Position numbers and translations under genes: made by a program. The notes beneath the pieces were generated by a model, which was given only the letters and a program-made list of their open reading frames with translations, was not told the origin of the DNA and ran no database searches. A stretch of DNA of 21,068 nt, from contig DASTMZ010000031.1 in assembly GCA_035713725.1 (NCBI GenBank), forward strand, positions 1 through 21,068, given 5' to 3'. Positions 1-6,147 of the stretch are shown piece after piece. This DNA is from DASQPR01 sp035713725 (GTDB lineage Bacteria; Actinomycetota; Actinomycetes; Mycobacteriales; Micromonosporaceae). Each line of letters begins with the position of its first letter. The stretch's first letter is position 1.

Positions 1-7
1 GACCGGG

Positions 8-1279
8 GTGACCGGCGGCAACGACAACGCGGTGATCGGCTGGATGCGCCGGCGCCGCTGGACGCTCGACTTGGAGCCGATGCCCGAGTGGCTGATCTGG
101 GCCGTCCGTGCCTTCGGGTTCGTGTGCATTGGGCTCGCAACGTTTTATGCCCAAGCGCACACGCACGACCGCGAAGACCTCACGCTGCAGATCGTCGGCT
201 ATGCGGTGATCGGCGGGGCGATGCTGACGTGGGCGCTGTTGGATGCTCGCACTCCGGAGGGCAGACCACGCGACAGTTGGCTCCCGTGGCTGCTAGGCAT
301 CATCGCCGCGGTGTCCGGCGTGCTCTGCATGTCGCACAACGGCGGGCTTATCGTGCTCTTGGCGTGCATCGCGGCTCTGGTCGCGGGCGGCGACACCGCG
401 TTCGGTACGGCGTTGGCGGTCGCCGGCGCCGGAATCCTCGGTGTAATGGTCGGCGCCATCGCGTTCGGCACGAACGTCGCCGAGCTGATCGGCTACCCGG
501 TCACGATCCTCAGCGGCCTGTTCATCGGACGGCACCGCCACGCCTACCGCGTGCAGGCGGAACAGGCCGCCGAGTTGCTCGCACGAACCAGCCAACTGCA
601 GGTGCAGCAGCGCCGAGCGGACGTTCTCGACGAGCGCACCAGGATCGCACGCGAGATCCACGACGTGCTGGCGCATTCGCTCGGCGGACTCGGCATTCAG
701 ATCCAGGCCGCCCGTGCCGTGCTCACCGACACCGGTGACATCGACAAGGCGCTCGAGGTGCTCGGCAACGCGCAACGAATGGCATCCGACGGCCTCGTCG
801 AGACCCGGCGAGCGGTGCACGCGTTGCGGACCGACGCCCTCGCGCTCGATGACGAGCTGCGCAACCTGGCCGCGACGCACGGCAGCCAGCACCGGACGAC
901 CGTCGACTTCGCCGTCGACGGCACGCCACGGGAACTGCCGCCGGTCGCGACCATGGCGCTGCTGCGCGTCGCTCAGGAAGCATTGGTCAACGCCGCGAAG
1001 CACGCCGCGTACCAGCCGATCATGCTGCGCGTGGCGTACGCGCCGGATGCCGTACGCCTGACGGTGAGCAATCCAGTGGCAACCGCCGCCAACGGCAGTG
1101 ACCCGGAGTTGGCAACCGTGGACAGCGGCTACGGGCTCACCGGCATGAGGGAACGGCTGCTTCTGATCGGTGGCACGCTGGACGTCGGGCGCCACGGTAG
1201 ACAGCACGACGGACCGCACGGTGGACAGGACCTTGACGTCTGGACCGTCGATGCGGAGGTGCCGCTTGAGCGCGGCTGA
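8..1279 (+). CDS. Sensor histidine kinase, NarL/DesK type (HisKA_3 + HATPase)
   Basis: Membrane sensor kinase of a two-component system; it should autophosphorylate on His and pass phosphate to the response regulator encoded next. Residues about 34-173 form five or six hydrophobic segments. The dimerisation/phosphoacceptor region follows, with the H-box EIHDVLAHSLGGL (His218). The HATPase part has an N-box (QEALVNAAKHA, Asn328) and a G-box (GYGLTGM, 374-380), so all core motifs are intact. There is no large extracellular sensor loop, so the signal is probably sensed at or within the membrane (inference). The start used is a GTG. The frame stays open to the window edge and no ribosome site fits in the few bases before it, so the true start may lie upstream of the window. 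The 3' end overlaps the regulator gene. Confidence 0.9.
   Translation: MTGGNDNAVIGWMRRRRWTLDLEPMPEWLIWAVRAFGFVCIGLATFYAQAHTHDREDLTLQIVGYAVIGGAMLTWALLDARTPEGRPRDSWLPWLLGIIAAVSGVLCMSHNGGLIVLLACIAALVAGGDTAFGTALAVAGAGILGVMVGAIAFGTNVAELIGYPVTILSGLFIGRHRHAYRVQAEQAAELLARTSQLQVQQRRADVLDERTRIAREIHDVLAHSLGGLGIQIQAARAVLTDTGDIDKALEVLGNAQRMASDGLVETRRAVHALRTDALALDDELRNLAATHGSQHRTTVDFAVDGTPRELPPVATMALLRVAQEALVNAAKHAAYQPIMLRVAYAPDAVRLTVSNPVATAANGSDPELATVDSGYGLTGMRERLLLIGGTLDVGRHGRQHDGPHGGQDLDVWTVDAEVPLERG
1255..1260 (+). promoter_or_regulatory. Ribosome binding site fixing a TTG start for the response regulator
   Basis: GGAGGT lies inside the 3' end of the kinase gene, 5 nt before TTG 1266. This spacing is near ideal and favours TTG 1266 over the in-frame ATG at 1251, which lies before the site. 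Translation of the regulator is therefore probably coupled to the kinase. Confidence 0.7.
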
Positions 1280-2021
1280 CTCGAGCGCGCCCGGGGCCCA
1301 CGGCGGCGCCGAGGGCCGCGCAGCCGGTGGCGGGCCGCTGCGCATCGTCATCGCCGACGATCAGGCGAGTGTGCGGCAAGGGTTGGAACTGTTGCTCGGC
1401 GGCCTGCCTGACATCGAAGTGATGGCGACGGCCGCCAACGGCGAGGAAGCCCTCGCCGCGGTCGAGCGACACAAGCCGGACGCGATCCTGCTCGATCTGC
1501 ACATGCCCGTGCTCGATGGCATCGAAGCCACCCGGCGGTTGACCGCCGAGCACCCGGCGACTGCGATCGTCGTGCTGACCACGTATGCCGACGATCGCTC
1601 CGTGCTGGACGCGCTGCGTGCAGGTGCGCGCAGCTACTTGACGAAGGATGCCGATCGCGCCGACATCGCGGGAGCACTGCATGCCGCCGCGCGAGGACTG
1701 GCAGTGCTGGATCCCGGCGTACAGGCAAGGCTTCTTGCGGCGACCGCGGACCCGGCAGCGGCCCCCGAAACGCCGGATGCGGCGGCGGCCGGCGCCGAAC
1801 AACAGCCCGCGATCCGATCTGACCTGCCCGACGGTCTCACACAGCGCGAGGCGGAGATCCTCGGCATGATCGCGCGGGGCATGACGAACCCGGAGATCGC
1901 CAGCAGCCTGTTCTTGAGCGGTCATACGGTGAAGACCCATATCAACCGCATCTTCGCGAAGACGGGCTCGCGCGACCGTATGGCAGCCGCGCAATATGCC
2001 CGCGAACATCACCTCGCGTAG
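1266..2021 (+). CDS. Response regulator, NarL/FixJ (LuxR-HTH) family
   Basis: DNA-binding partner of the preceding kinase. From the TTG start the protein is 251 aa. The receiver domain begins with IVIADDQ (acidic pair Asp31-Asp32); the phosphoacceptor is Asp77 in LLDLHMP, with the switch Thr in VLTTYA (about 105) and the conserved Lys127 in LTKD. A low-complexity Ala/Pro linker (about 158-185) leads to a C-terminal LuxR-type HTH (about 190-251) containing LTQREAEIL and the recognition region GHTVKTHINRIFAK. The gene starts 14 nt before the kinase stop, so the two are co-translated. Such pairs often sit beside an ABC transporter they control, but none is present downstream, so the target is unknown. 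An upstream ATG at 1251 would add five residues but has no matching ribosome site. Confidence 0.92.
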   Translation: MSAADSSAPGAHGGAEGRAAGGGPLRIVIADDQASVRQGLELLLGGLPDIEVMATAANGEEALAAVERHKPDAILLDLHMPVLDGIEATRRLTAEHPATAIVVLTTYADDRSVLDALRAGARSYLTKDADRADIAGALHAAARGLAVLDPGVQARLLAATADPAAAPETPDAAAAGAEQQPAIRSDLPDGLTQREAEILGMIARGMTNPEIASSLFLSGHTVKTHINRIFAKTGSRDRMAAAQYAREHHLA

Positions 2022-2049
2022 CGGGAACCCCGGTCGGTGGCCAGGCGGC

Positions 2050-3450
2050 CTACGGCAACCGGATGCTCTGACCGTGGTGGAAGAAGTCCGTCGGGTCGTA
2101 GCGTGCCTTGATCTGTTGGAGCCGCGGATAGTTCGACCCGTAATAGGCGGTGGGCCAATCGCTTCGATCCCCGTCGGCGTAGTTCTGGTACACCTCGCCG
2201 GACAGGTAGGGCTGCATCGCCTCGGTCAGACCGTCGACCCACGCGACGTTCGCCTCGGTCTCGTGATCGTGCTGCCACAGCCCGATCACGGAGATGTAGA
2301 ACAGCCCGGACCGATGCACGAACGCGGTGGCGTCGGCCGGCACGCGCGCGACCGCGCCGCCGCCGAGCACGTCGAAGCGAATCATCCCGTACCCGGATGG
2401 GATGCGCCGGAAGTAGTCGACCATCACGGCGAACGCGTCGGAGTCGAAGCCCTCGTTCCGGAAGTAGCCGCCACGCCACTTCAGCTGCAGGCCGTAGCGG
2501 ATCTCTTCGCCTAGCGCGCGCTGCAGGTCCACATAGGACATCGGCTGGATGCCGTCGAAGACGGGAGTGCCCAGCGACCGGATCGGCGCGAGCGCGGCCT
2601 CCGCCTCTGCCGGTGGCCCGATGTAGAGGCCGTACATGACGAGGATCTTGTCGCCTTCCGGATACGGATCGGTGGTCATGGCCATGAAGAACGACAGGCG
2701 ATCGTCGTCGTGGCCGAGATACATGTCGCGGTAGGCCCGCAGCACGTCCTCCGCTTGGTCGATCGGCCAGGCGATGACACCGCCGACGATCGTCTTCGGC
2801 ACTGCGTCCAGGCGATAGGTGAGGTCGGTGACGACGCCGAAGCCCGCGCCGCCGGCGCCCCGGAGCGCCCATAGTAGGTCGGGATGCTCCTGTTCGGTCA
2901 CCCGCAGCACACGTCCGTCCGCGTCGACCATGGTCGCCGCGAGAAGGTGGTCGCAGGCGAGGCCGTAGCGGTGGCTCAGCAGTCCGTACCCGCCACCGAG
3001 GCTGTATCCGGAGATGCCGACCGTCGGGCATTCGCCGCCGGGCAACGCGTACCCGTGCGGCATCCCGCCGTCGCCGTCCATCGCGAAGTCGACGTACGTC
3101 ACCTGGTCGACGTCGCGCCAGCCGCACCCGGCGCCGGCGGTGACCGTGCGGCTCGCCGGGTCGAACGCGACGTTCTTGATGCGGTTGACGTCGATCACGA
3201 CACCGCCCTCAGCGAGCGAGAATCCACACGCGTGGTGCCCACCGCTGCGAATCGAGACCGGTGCACCGGCGTCGCGCGCGAACTGTACGGCGGCCGCCAC
3301 GTCGTTGGTGTCGGCGCACCGTGCGATCACCTCGGGACGCGTCCGGATCCGGTTGTTGAACAGCACGCGCACGCCCTCGTAACCCGGATCAGCGGGGGTG
3401 ACAAGCGTGCCGCGGAACGTGTCGCGGAGCGACGAAAGATCGAGGCGCAT
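2050..3450 (-). CDS. FAD-binding oxidoreductase, berberine-bridge-enzyme type
   Basis: Flavin oxidase of the FAD_binding_4/BBE family (466 aa, normal length). The N-terminal PP-loop FAD domain contains RSGGHH (His72) and GGECPTVGISGYSLGGGYGL (Cys141). In characterised members these two positions carry FAD bound both through 8-alpha-histidyl and 6-S-cysteinyl links, so a bicovalent flavin is predicted. The C-terminal BBE segment is present (YQNYADG..., then NYPRLQQIKARYDPTDFF, about 425-460). Substrates in the family range from sugars to alkaloids and polyketides and cannot be read from sequence. No signal peptide is evident, so it is probably cytoplasmic. GGATGGCGGG precedes the ATG. It is convergent with the response regulator (28-bp gap) and has no clear operon partner. 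Confidence 0.9.
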   Translation of the reverse strand: MRLDLSSLRDTFRGTLVTPADPGYEGVRVLFNNRIRTRPEVIARCADTNDVAAAVQFARDAGAPVSIRSGGHHACGFSLAEGGVVIDVNRIKNVAFDPASRTVTAGAGCGWRDVDQVTYVDFAMDGDGGMPHGYALPGGECPTVGISGYSLGGGYGLLSHRYGLACDHLLAATMVDADGRVLRVTEQEHPDLLWALRGAGGAGFGVVTDLTYRLDAVPKTIVGGVIAWPIDQAEDVLRAYRDMYLGHDDDRLSFFMAMTTDPYPEGDKILVMYGLYIGPPAEAEAALAPIRSLGTPVFDGIQPMSYVDLQRALGEEIRYGLQLKWRGGYFRNEGFDSDAFAVMVDYFRRIPSGYGMIRFDVLGGGAVARVPADATAFVHRSGLFYISVIGLWQHDHETEANVAWVDGLTEAMQPYLSGEVYQNYADGDRSDWPTAYYGSNYPRLQQIKARYDPTDFFHHGQSIRLP

Positions 3451-3554
3451 CCCGCCATCCTAAGCTCATCGGCACGGGCCGCGGGCCGACCTCGACGGCC
3501 AAGTGATGGCAGAAGTGCCATGCGATGACCGCCGTCGACCCAGCGACCCGCGCC

Positions 3555-3586
3555 CGATGACCCCCGTGCTCGATGACCCCCGTGCT
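3555..3586. repeat. Two tandem copies of a 16-bp unit
   Basis: CGATGACCCCCGTGCT occurs at 3555-3570 and again at 3571-3586, followed by a partial third start (CGACGTGCT). It lies just beyond the stop codon of the secreted protein gene (minus strand) and before the FAD oxidase gene. No function is evident; it looks like a recent slippage duplication. Confidence 0.85.
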
Positions 3587-3593
3587 CGACGTG

Positions 3594-4307
3594 CTACTGC
3601 GACGAGCTAAGCCGAGGCCGGGACGAGCGCCGCATGAACCACCACGCGCCGAGCGTCACCACCACGCATACGCCGGCGGCGGCACCAGCGATGCCGAGCC
3701 AGGCGCTGTTTGCGCCAGGTTGGTCGTTCGCTGCCGGCGCTGGGTTGGCCGCTGCCGCGGTGCCACGTGGTTGTGCAACACCGACTCCGGCCGCCGCGGT
3801 TGGCGTTGCCCGATCCATGCCGGGCACGCCGATCGACTTCAGCACGACCCGAAGCGTGCCCGGAGCGTGGTACCAGCCCTCCGGCGTCGTGGTGCCCATG
3901 GCCCGCTGGCCACCGGGCGTAAACGTGTACGGCCCGCCGGCCGCCAACGGATAGACATCCTGTCGCACGATGTCCGGCTTGGGAATGTTCGGCACGCGAT
4001 AGGTCACCGTGAATCGGGGACCGAGCGCGCCGGTCGGTTTGGTGGACGTCATGCCGGCACCGAAGCCGCCGTCCGGCCCGAACATCGCCACGAACAACCC
4101 GGTATTGTCGGCAAGTTGTCCGAGCGCTTCGCCACTGCCCGGCTCGCCCTCGCCACCGACGACGATCGGTTGCGAGATGCCGGGTCCGGTGATGGTCGCC
4201 TGATCCGCACCCTTCGCGGACGCCGGTGTGGCCGTCAATGCCACGGCGAGCCCAGCAATCGCGATGACGACAAACGCACGCCAATTCACAAACGTACGCA
4301 ACTTCAT
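3594..4307 (-). CDS. Secreted, C-terminally membrane-anchored protein of unknown function
   Basis: I do not recognise the family. The 237-aa product has a Sec signal peptide (MKLR..., hydrophobic core about 11-25, likely cleavage after ATPASA at residue 31). An extracellular domain of about 130 residues follows, rich in Gly, Pro and beta-prone stretches (GPRFTVTYRVPN, QDVYPLAAGGPYTFTPGG). Then come an Ala/Pro-rich linker (about 165-200), one transmembrane helix (about 202-225) and a short basic cytoplasmic tail (MRRSSRPR). The order signal peptide, domain, linker, anchor suggests a surface-displayed protein. GAGGGGGTG upstream of the ATG serves as ribosome site. The gene follows the sigma/anti-sigma pair and has its own promoter-like element matching the one before the sigma gene, so it is the best candidate target of that sigma factor (inference). 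Confidence 0.75.
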   Translation of the reverse strand: MKLRTFVNWRAFVVIAIAGLAVALTATPASAKGADQATITGPGISQPIVVGGEGEPGSGEALGQLADNTGLFVAMFGPDGGFGAGMTSTKPTGALGPRFTVTYRVPNIPKPDIVRQDVYPLAAGGPYTFTPGGQRAMGTTTPEGWYHAPGTLRVVLKSIGVPGMDRATPTAAAGVGVAQPRGTAAAANPAPAANDQPGANSAWLGIAGAAAGVCVVVTLGAWWFMRRSSRPRLSSSQ

Positions 4308-4339
4308 GTGAGCACCCCCTCATACGCGTTCGCGGTGAA

Positions 4340-4367
4340 TACACCGCCGGCGCCGAGCGGGTTCCCG
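4340..4367 (-). promoter_or_regulatory. Predicted ECF-sigma promoter of the secreted protein gene
   Basis: Read on the minus strand, CGGGAACC (4367-4360) is followed after 13 nt by CGGTGTA (4346-4340). The GGAAC-type -35 is typical of ECF sigma factors. Both blocks and their spacing are identical to those upstream of the sigma gene (5758-5785). The -10 block ends 32 nt before the ATG at 4307, a normal promoter-to-start distance. The assignment to the neighbouring sigma factor is inferred from the shared element. Confidence 0.65.
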
Positions 4368-4451
4368 TCAGTGAAGCTGCTCGCGACCGGGAGAGTCAAC
4401 GAATGCTGCTCGCGACGCGAGCATCAACGAATGCTGCTCGCGACCGCGAGC
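4368..4451. repeat. Three tandem copies of a 28-bp palindrome-containing unit across the anti-sigma stop codon
   Basis: Units lie at 4368-4395, 4396-4423 and 4424-4451. The second and third share 21 identical bases at their start; the first is diverged but keeps GCTGCTCGCGACC. On the minus strand each unit ends in TGA. The unit at 4424-4451 is the real 3' end of the anti-sigma coding sequence, encoding the last residues AVASSIR plus stop. The other two are untranslated copies. Units contain inverted repeats, GCTCGCG/CGCGAGC, with one or two bases between the arms. The array ends directly against the -35 block of the secreted-protein promoter. Confidence 0.85.
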
Positions 4452-5128
4452 GCTGCGGCGAGTGGCCGTACGCCGTCGAGTCGATACGTCACACCGTCGA
4501 CCATCCACAGCAACGTGCCGTTGGTCAGGCGTGCCGACTCGGGCGCCGCGACCCCATCCGGCAACACGTAGACGAGCGTGGTGGGCAACTCGAACCAGAA
4601 CGCATCGCGTCCGTTAAGATCGACGCGCTGCGCGAGGCCGGACATCGTGTATTTGTCGAACATGATGTCGCTGTCCGACACAAACTCGTCGAGTTGCACC
4701 GGCCCGGATGGACGTGAGAATCGCAGTTCGACGACACGGTGACCGACGACCGTCACCGAATCGGGAGGCCCCAGCGCGGCCGGTGTGCGGACTACGAAAC
4801 CGACGTCGCGGCCGGCAGCGGCAAGGTCCGTGCGACTCGCGCCCGGAAGACTCGGGCTCGCTACCGGCGTTGGGCCTACTCCGCTGTGCACCTCCGTGCC
4901 GCCGAACCTGAAGACCTGAGCGATGGTCGCCCGGACCGGCGCGGACACCGCGGCGGACACGCCGACCGCCGCGAGCAACGCGCCCAACGCGGCCAGCCAG
5001 CGGCGCCATTTGTGGGTACGGCGGCCAGGCGCGCTGATACGCGCCAGCACGAGGTCTGACAGGTCGTCCCGAGCCGTGACCGCGATGCCGCGTCCGAGCT
5101 CGCGAAGTTCGTCGCGAACGTCAGTCAT
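4424..5128 (-). CDS. Single-pass membrane anti-sigma factor with DUF4367-like C-terminus
   Basis: Probable regulator of the ECF sigma factor encoded immediately upstream. In this arrangement a short cytoplasmic N-terminus holds the sigma factor at the membrane until a signal releases it. The 234-aa product has a cytoplasmic segment (1-40), one transmembrane helix (about 44-63, WLAALGALLAAVGVSAAV) and an extracytoplasmic domain. The end (NGTLLWMVDGVTYRLDG..., ALAVASSI) resembles the C-terminus of DUF4367 proteins, which often follow ECF sigma genes in actinobacteria and firmicutes. No zinc-binding HxxxCxxC motif is present in the N-terminus, so it is not a classical ZAS anti-sigma. The ATG overlaps the sigma stop by 8 nt. 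The last codons lie in a 28-bp repeat. Anti-sigma activity is inferred from context and topology. Confidence 0.75.
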   Translation of the reverse strand: MTDVRDELRELGRGIAVTARDDLSDLVLARISAPGRRTHKWRRWLAALGALLAAVGVSAAVSAPVRATIAQVFRFGGTEVHSGVGPTPVASPSLPGASRTDLAAAGRDVGFVVRTPAALGPPDSVTVVGHRVVELRFSRPSGPVQLDEFVSDSDIMFDKYTMSGLAQRVDLNGRDAFWFELPTTLVYVLPDGVAAPESARLTNGTLLWMVDGVTYRLDGVRPLAAALAVASSIR

Positions 5129-5666
5129 CGCCGACTCCCACCTCGATGCGCTGCACCGCCAGGATGTCCCGAAGCCGTCGGAGCGCCCGTGCGGTCCGAG
5201 ACTTGACGGTTCCCTTCGGCAGCTTGAGCGCGATCGACGTCTCCGCCTCGGATAGGTCTAGTAGGTAGCGGAATGCGAGGATCTCGCGGTCGGACTCCCG
5301 AAGCTCACCAAGCGCCCGCAACAGCTCGTCCCGCCGCTCGAGACTCAGCGCGTTGGCCACCGGTTCGTCCGCCACGACGTCGTGGTGCCAGTTCGCCACC
5401 CGATCGGCGAGCTTCCGTGCGCGGTTGCGGGCGCGAGTCGTGTTGTGCGTCTGGTTGACGACGATGCGCAGCAGCCATGGCCGGAACGCCTCGCGTACGT
5501 TGAACCGCGGCAGCGCCTGGTACGCGGAGACGAACGCCTCCTGAACGACATCGTCTGCGTCGCTCGCGGCGCCGCACAGCACAGCGGTGCGTTGCGCGAG
5601 CGTGCCGTATCGGGTGACCAGGATCCCGAACAGATCCCGCTCACCAGCGATGACTCGGGCGATCAC
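5121..5666 (-). CDS. ECF-family RNA polymerase sigma factor
   Basis: Alternative sigma factor of about 181 aa with only regions 2 and 4. Region 2 covers about 10-60 (LFGILVTRYGTLAQRTAVLC, then the DADDVVQEAFVSAYQALPRF signature). Region 4 covers about 110-165 (LGELRESDREILAFRYLLDL, then the HTH core IALKLPKGTVKSRTARALRRL). It should direct RNA polymerase to GGAAC-type promoters. It overlaps the anti-sigma gene by 8 nt (ATGACTGA). A promoter element identical to that of the downstream secreted-protein gene lies at 5758-5785, suggesting autoregulation. The start is uncertain: GTG at 5666 is the first standard start in frame but has no ribosome site at the right distance. A strong GGAGG (5692-5688) lies 6 nt before an in-frame ACG at 5681, which would give the more family-like N-terminus (M)TDDADVIARV. 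Confidence 0.93.
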   Translation of the reverse strand: MIARVIAGERDLFGILVTRYGTLAQRTAVLCGAASDADDVVQEAFVSAYQALPRFNVREAFRPWLLRIVVNQTHNTTRARNRARKLADRVANWHHDVVADEPVANALSLERRDELLRALGELRESDREILAFRYLLDLSEAETSIALKLPKGTVKSRTARALRRLRDILAVQRIEVGVGDD

Positions 5667-5718
5667 GTCCGCGTCGTCCGTGCTGGTCCTCCGTCCCCGA
5701 TGTTCGTGGACCGACGGT

Positions 5719-5740
5719 ACCGGCCAACTAGCTGGCCGGT
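5719..5740. promoter_or_regulatory. 22-bp near-perfect palindrome in the sigma gene leader
   Basis: Arms ACCGGCCA (5719-5726) and TGGCCGGT (5733-5740) are perfectly complementary and surround ACTAGC, in which only one base pair breaks the symmetry. It lies between the predicted ECF promoter (-10 ending at 5758) and the sigma start, that is, about 10-30 nt into the transcript. It could be a repressor operator or an RNA hairpin controlling sigma translation. Confidence 0.55.
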
Positions 5741-5757
5741 CCGCCCCTCGCCACGTC

Positions 5758-5785
5758 TACACCGCTGGGACGAAGTTGGTTCCCG
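5758..5785 (-). promoter_or_regulatory. Predicted autoregulatory ECF promoter of the sigma operon
   Basis: On the minus strand, CGGGAACC (5785-5778), a 13-nt spacer and CGGTGTA (5764-5758). Both blocks and the spacer length equal those at 4340-4367, while the spacer sequence and flanks differ. Conservation is therefore confined to the expected -35 and -10 elements. The leader to the sigma start is about 70-85 nt. Confidence 0.65.
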
Positions 5786-5822
5786 CACCGACGCCATCGT
5801 CAGGATCGGGGCGCCGCATCAT

Positions 5823-5876
5823 CGTCCGCGCGGACCACAAATGTCCGCGCGGACGGGCGATCTTCGGCTACCGAAG
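5823..5876 (-). terminator. Two strong hairpins ending the minus-strand glycosyltransferase operon
   Basis: Just past the stop codon of the 78-aa gene there is a 6-bp stem with a 3-nt loop (CTTCGG/CCGAAG, 5862-5876). Then comes a 13-bp inverted repeat, CGTCCGCGCGGAC (5823-5835) and GTCCGCGCGGACG (5843-5855), with a 7-nt loop CACAAAT. Each arm contains a self-complementary 12-mer, GTCCGCGCGGAC. No U-tract follows on the minus strand, so it is not a standard intrinsic terminator, although many high-G+C genes end in such structures. It also lies about 40 bp upstream of the sigma promoter, so an operator role is possible. Confidence 0.5.
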
Positions 5877-5882
5877 CCGCTA

Positions 5883-6119
5883 CTACCGAAGCCGCTTCGA
5901 GCATTTCTCCGCGATGAAGGCCTGCAGATCCGGCTTCATGGACACATCGTGCTCACCCCGGTCGGTGGTCGTCTCGGATAGCCACTGACGTTGATTGTTG
6001 GTGAGCGTGATCAGCAGATCCTCGTCGATCTCGCCCGTGTCGAGCGCGGTGCACCACTCGTCGCGATCCTCGCCGGACAGGCCGCGCTGCCACCAGCTGG
6101 CCATGCTGTGCTCGTCCAT
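5883..6119 (-). CDS. Small hypothetical protein (78 aa)
   Basis: I do not recognise the family. The product is small, acidic and Trp-rich (MASWWQRGLSGEDRDEWCTAL, then DEDLLITLTNNQRQWLSET), with a basic end and no membrane segment or signal peptide. It begins 28 bp after the stop of the GT2 gene on the same strand and is followed by strong hairpins, so it is probably the last gene of the glycosyltransferase operon. The start ATG at 6119 lacks a clear ribosome site; an internal ATG six codons on is an alternative. The stop codon lies in the second of two 13-bp direct repeats (TACCGAAGCCGCT at 5869 and 5884). A real gene is likely but not certain. Confidence 0.6.
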   Translation of the reverse strand: MDEHSMASWWQRGLSGEDRDEWCTALDTGEIDEDLLITLTNNQRQWLSETTTDRGEHDVSMKPDLQAFIAEKCSKRLR

Positions 6120-6147
6120 GGCTTCGACGCTACGCCGGTGTCACGCA

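Noticed and set aside
293..1351. 352-aa antisense open frame over the kinase gene
   Set aside because: Low-complexity composition without domain motifs; the opposite strand encodes a complete histidine kinase.
2022..2049. CGGGAACC at about 2021-2028 as a further ECF promoter
   Set aside because: No CGGTGTA block at 13 nt, and it lies in the gap between convergent genes.
4368..4451. CRISPR array
   Set aside because: Units are directly adjacent without unique spacers, only three copies, and one is coding sequence; no cas gene is present.
2884..4571. Plus-strand open frames (214 and 332 aa) over the FAD oxidase and secreted protein genes
   Set aside because: Arg/Ala-rich, no recognisable motif, antisense to well-supported genes.
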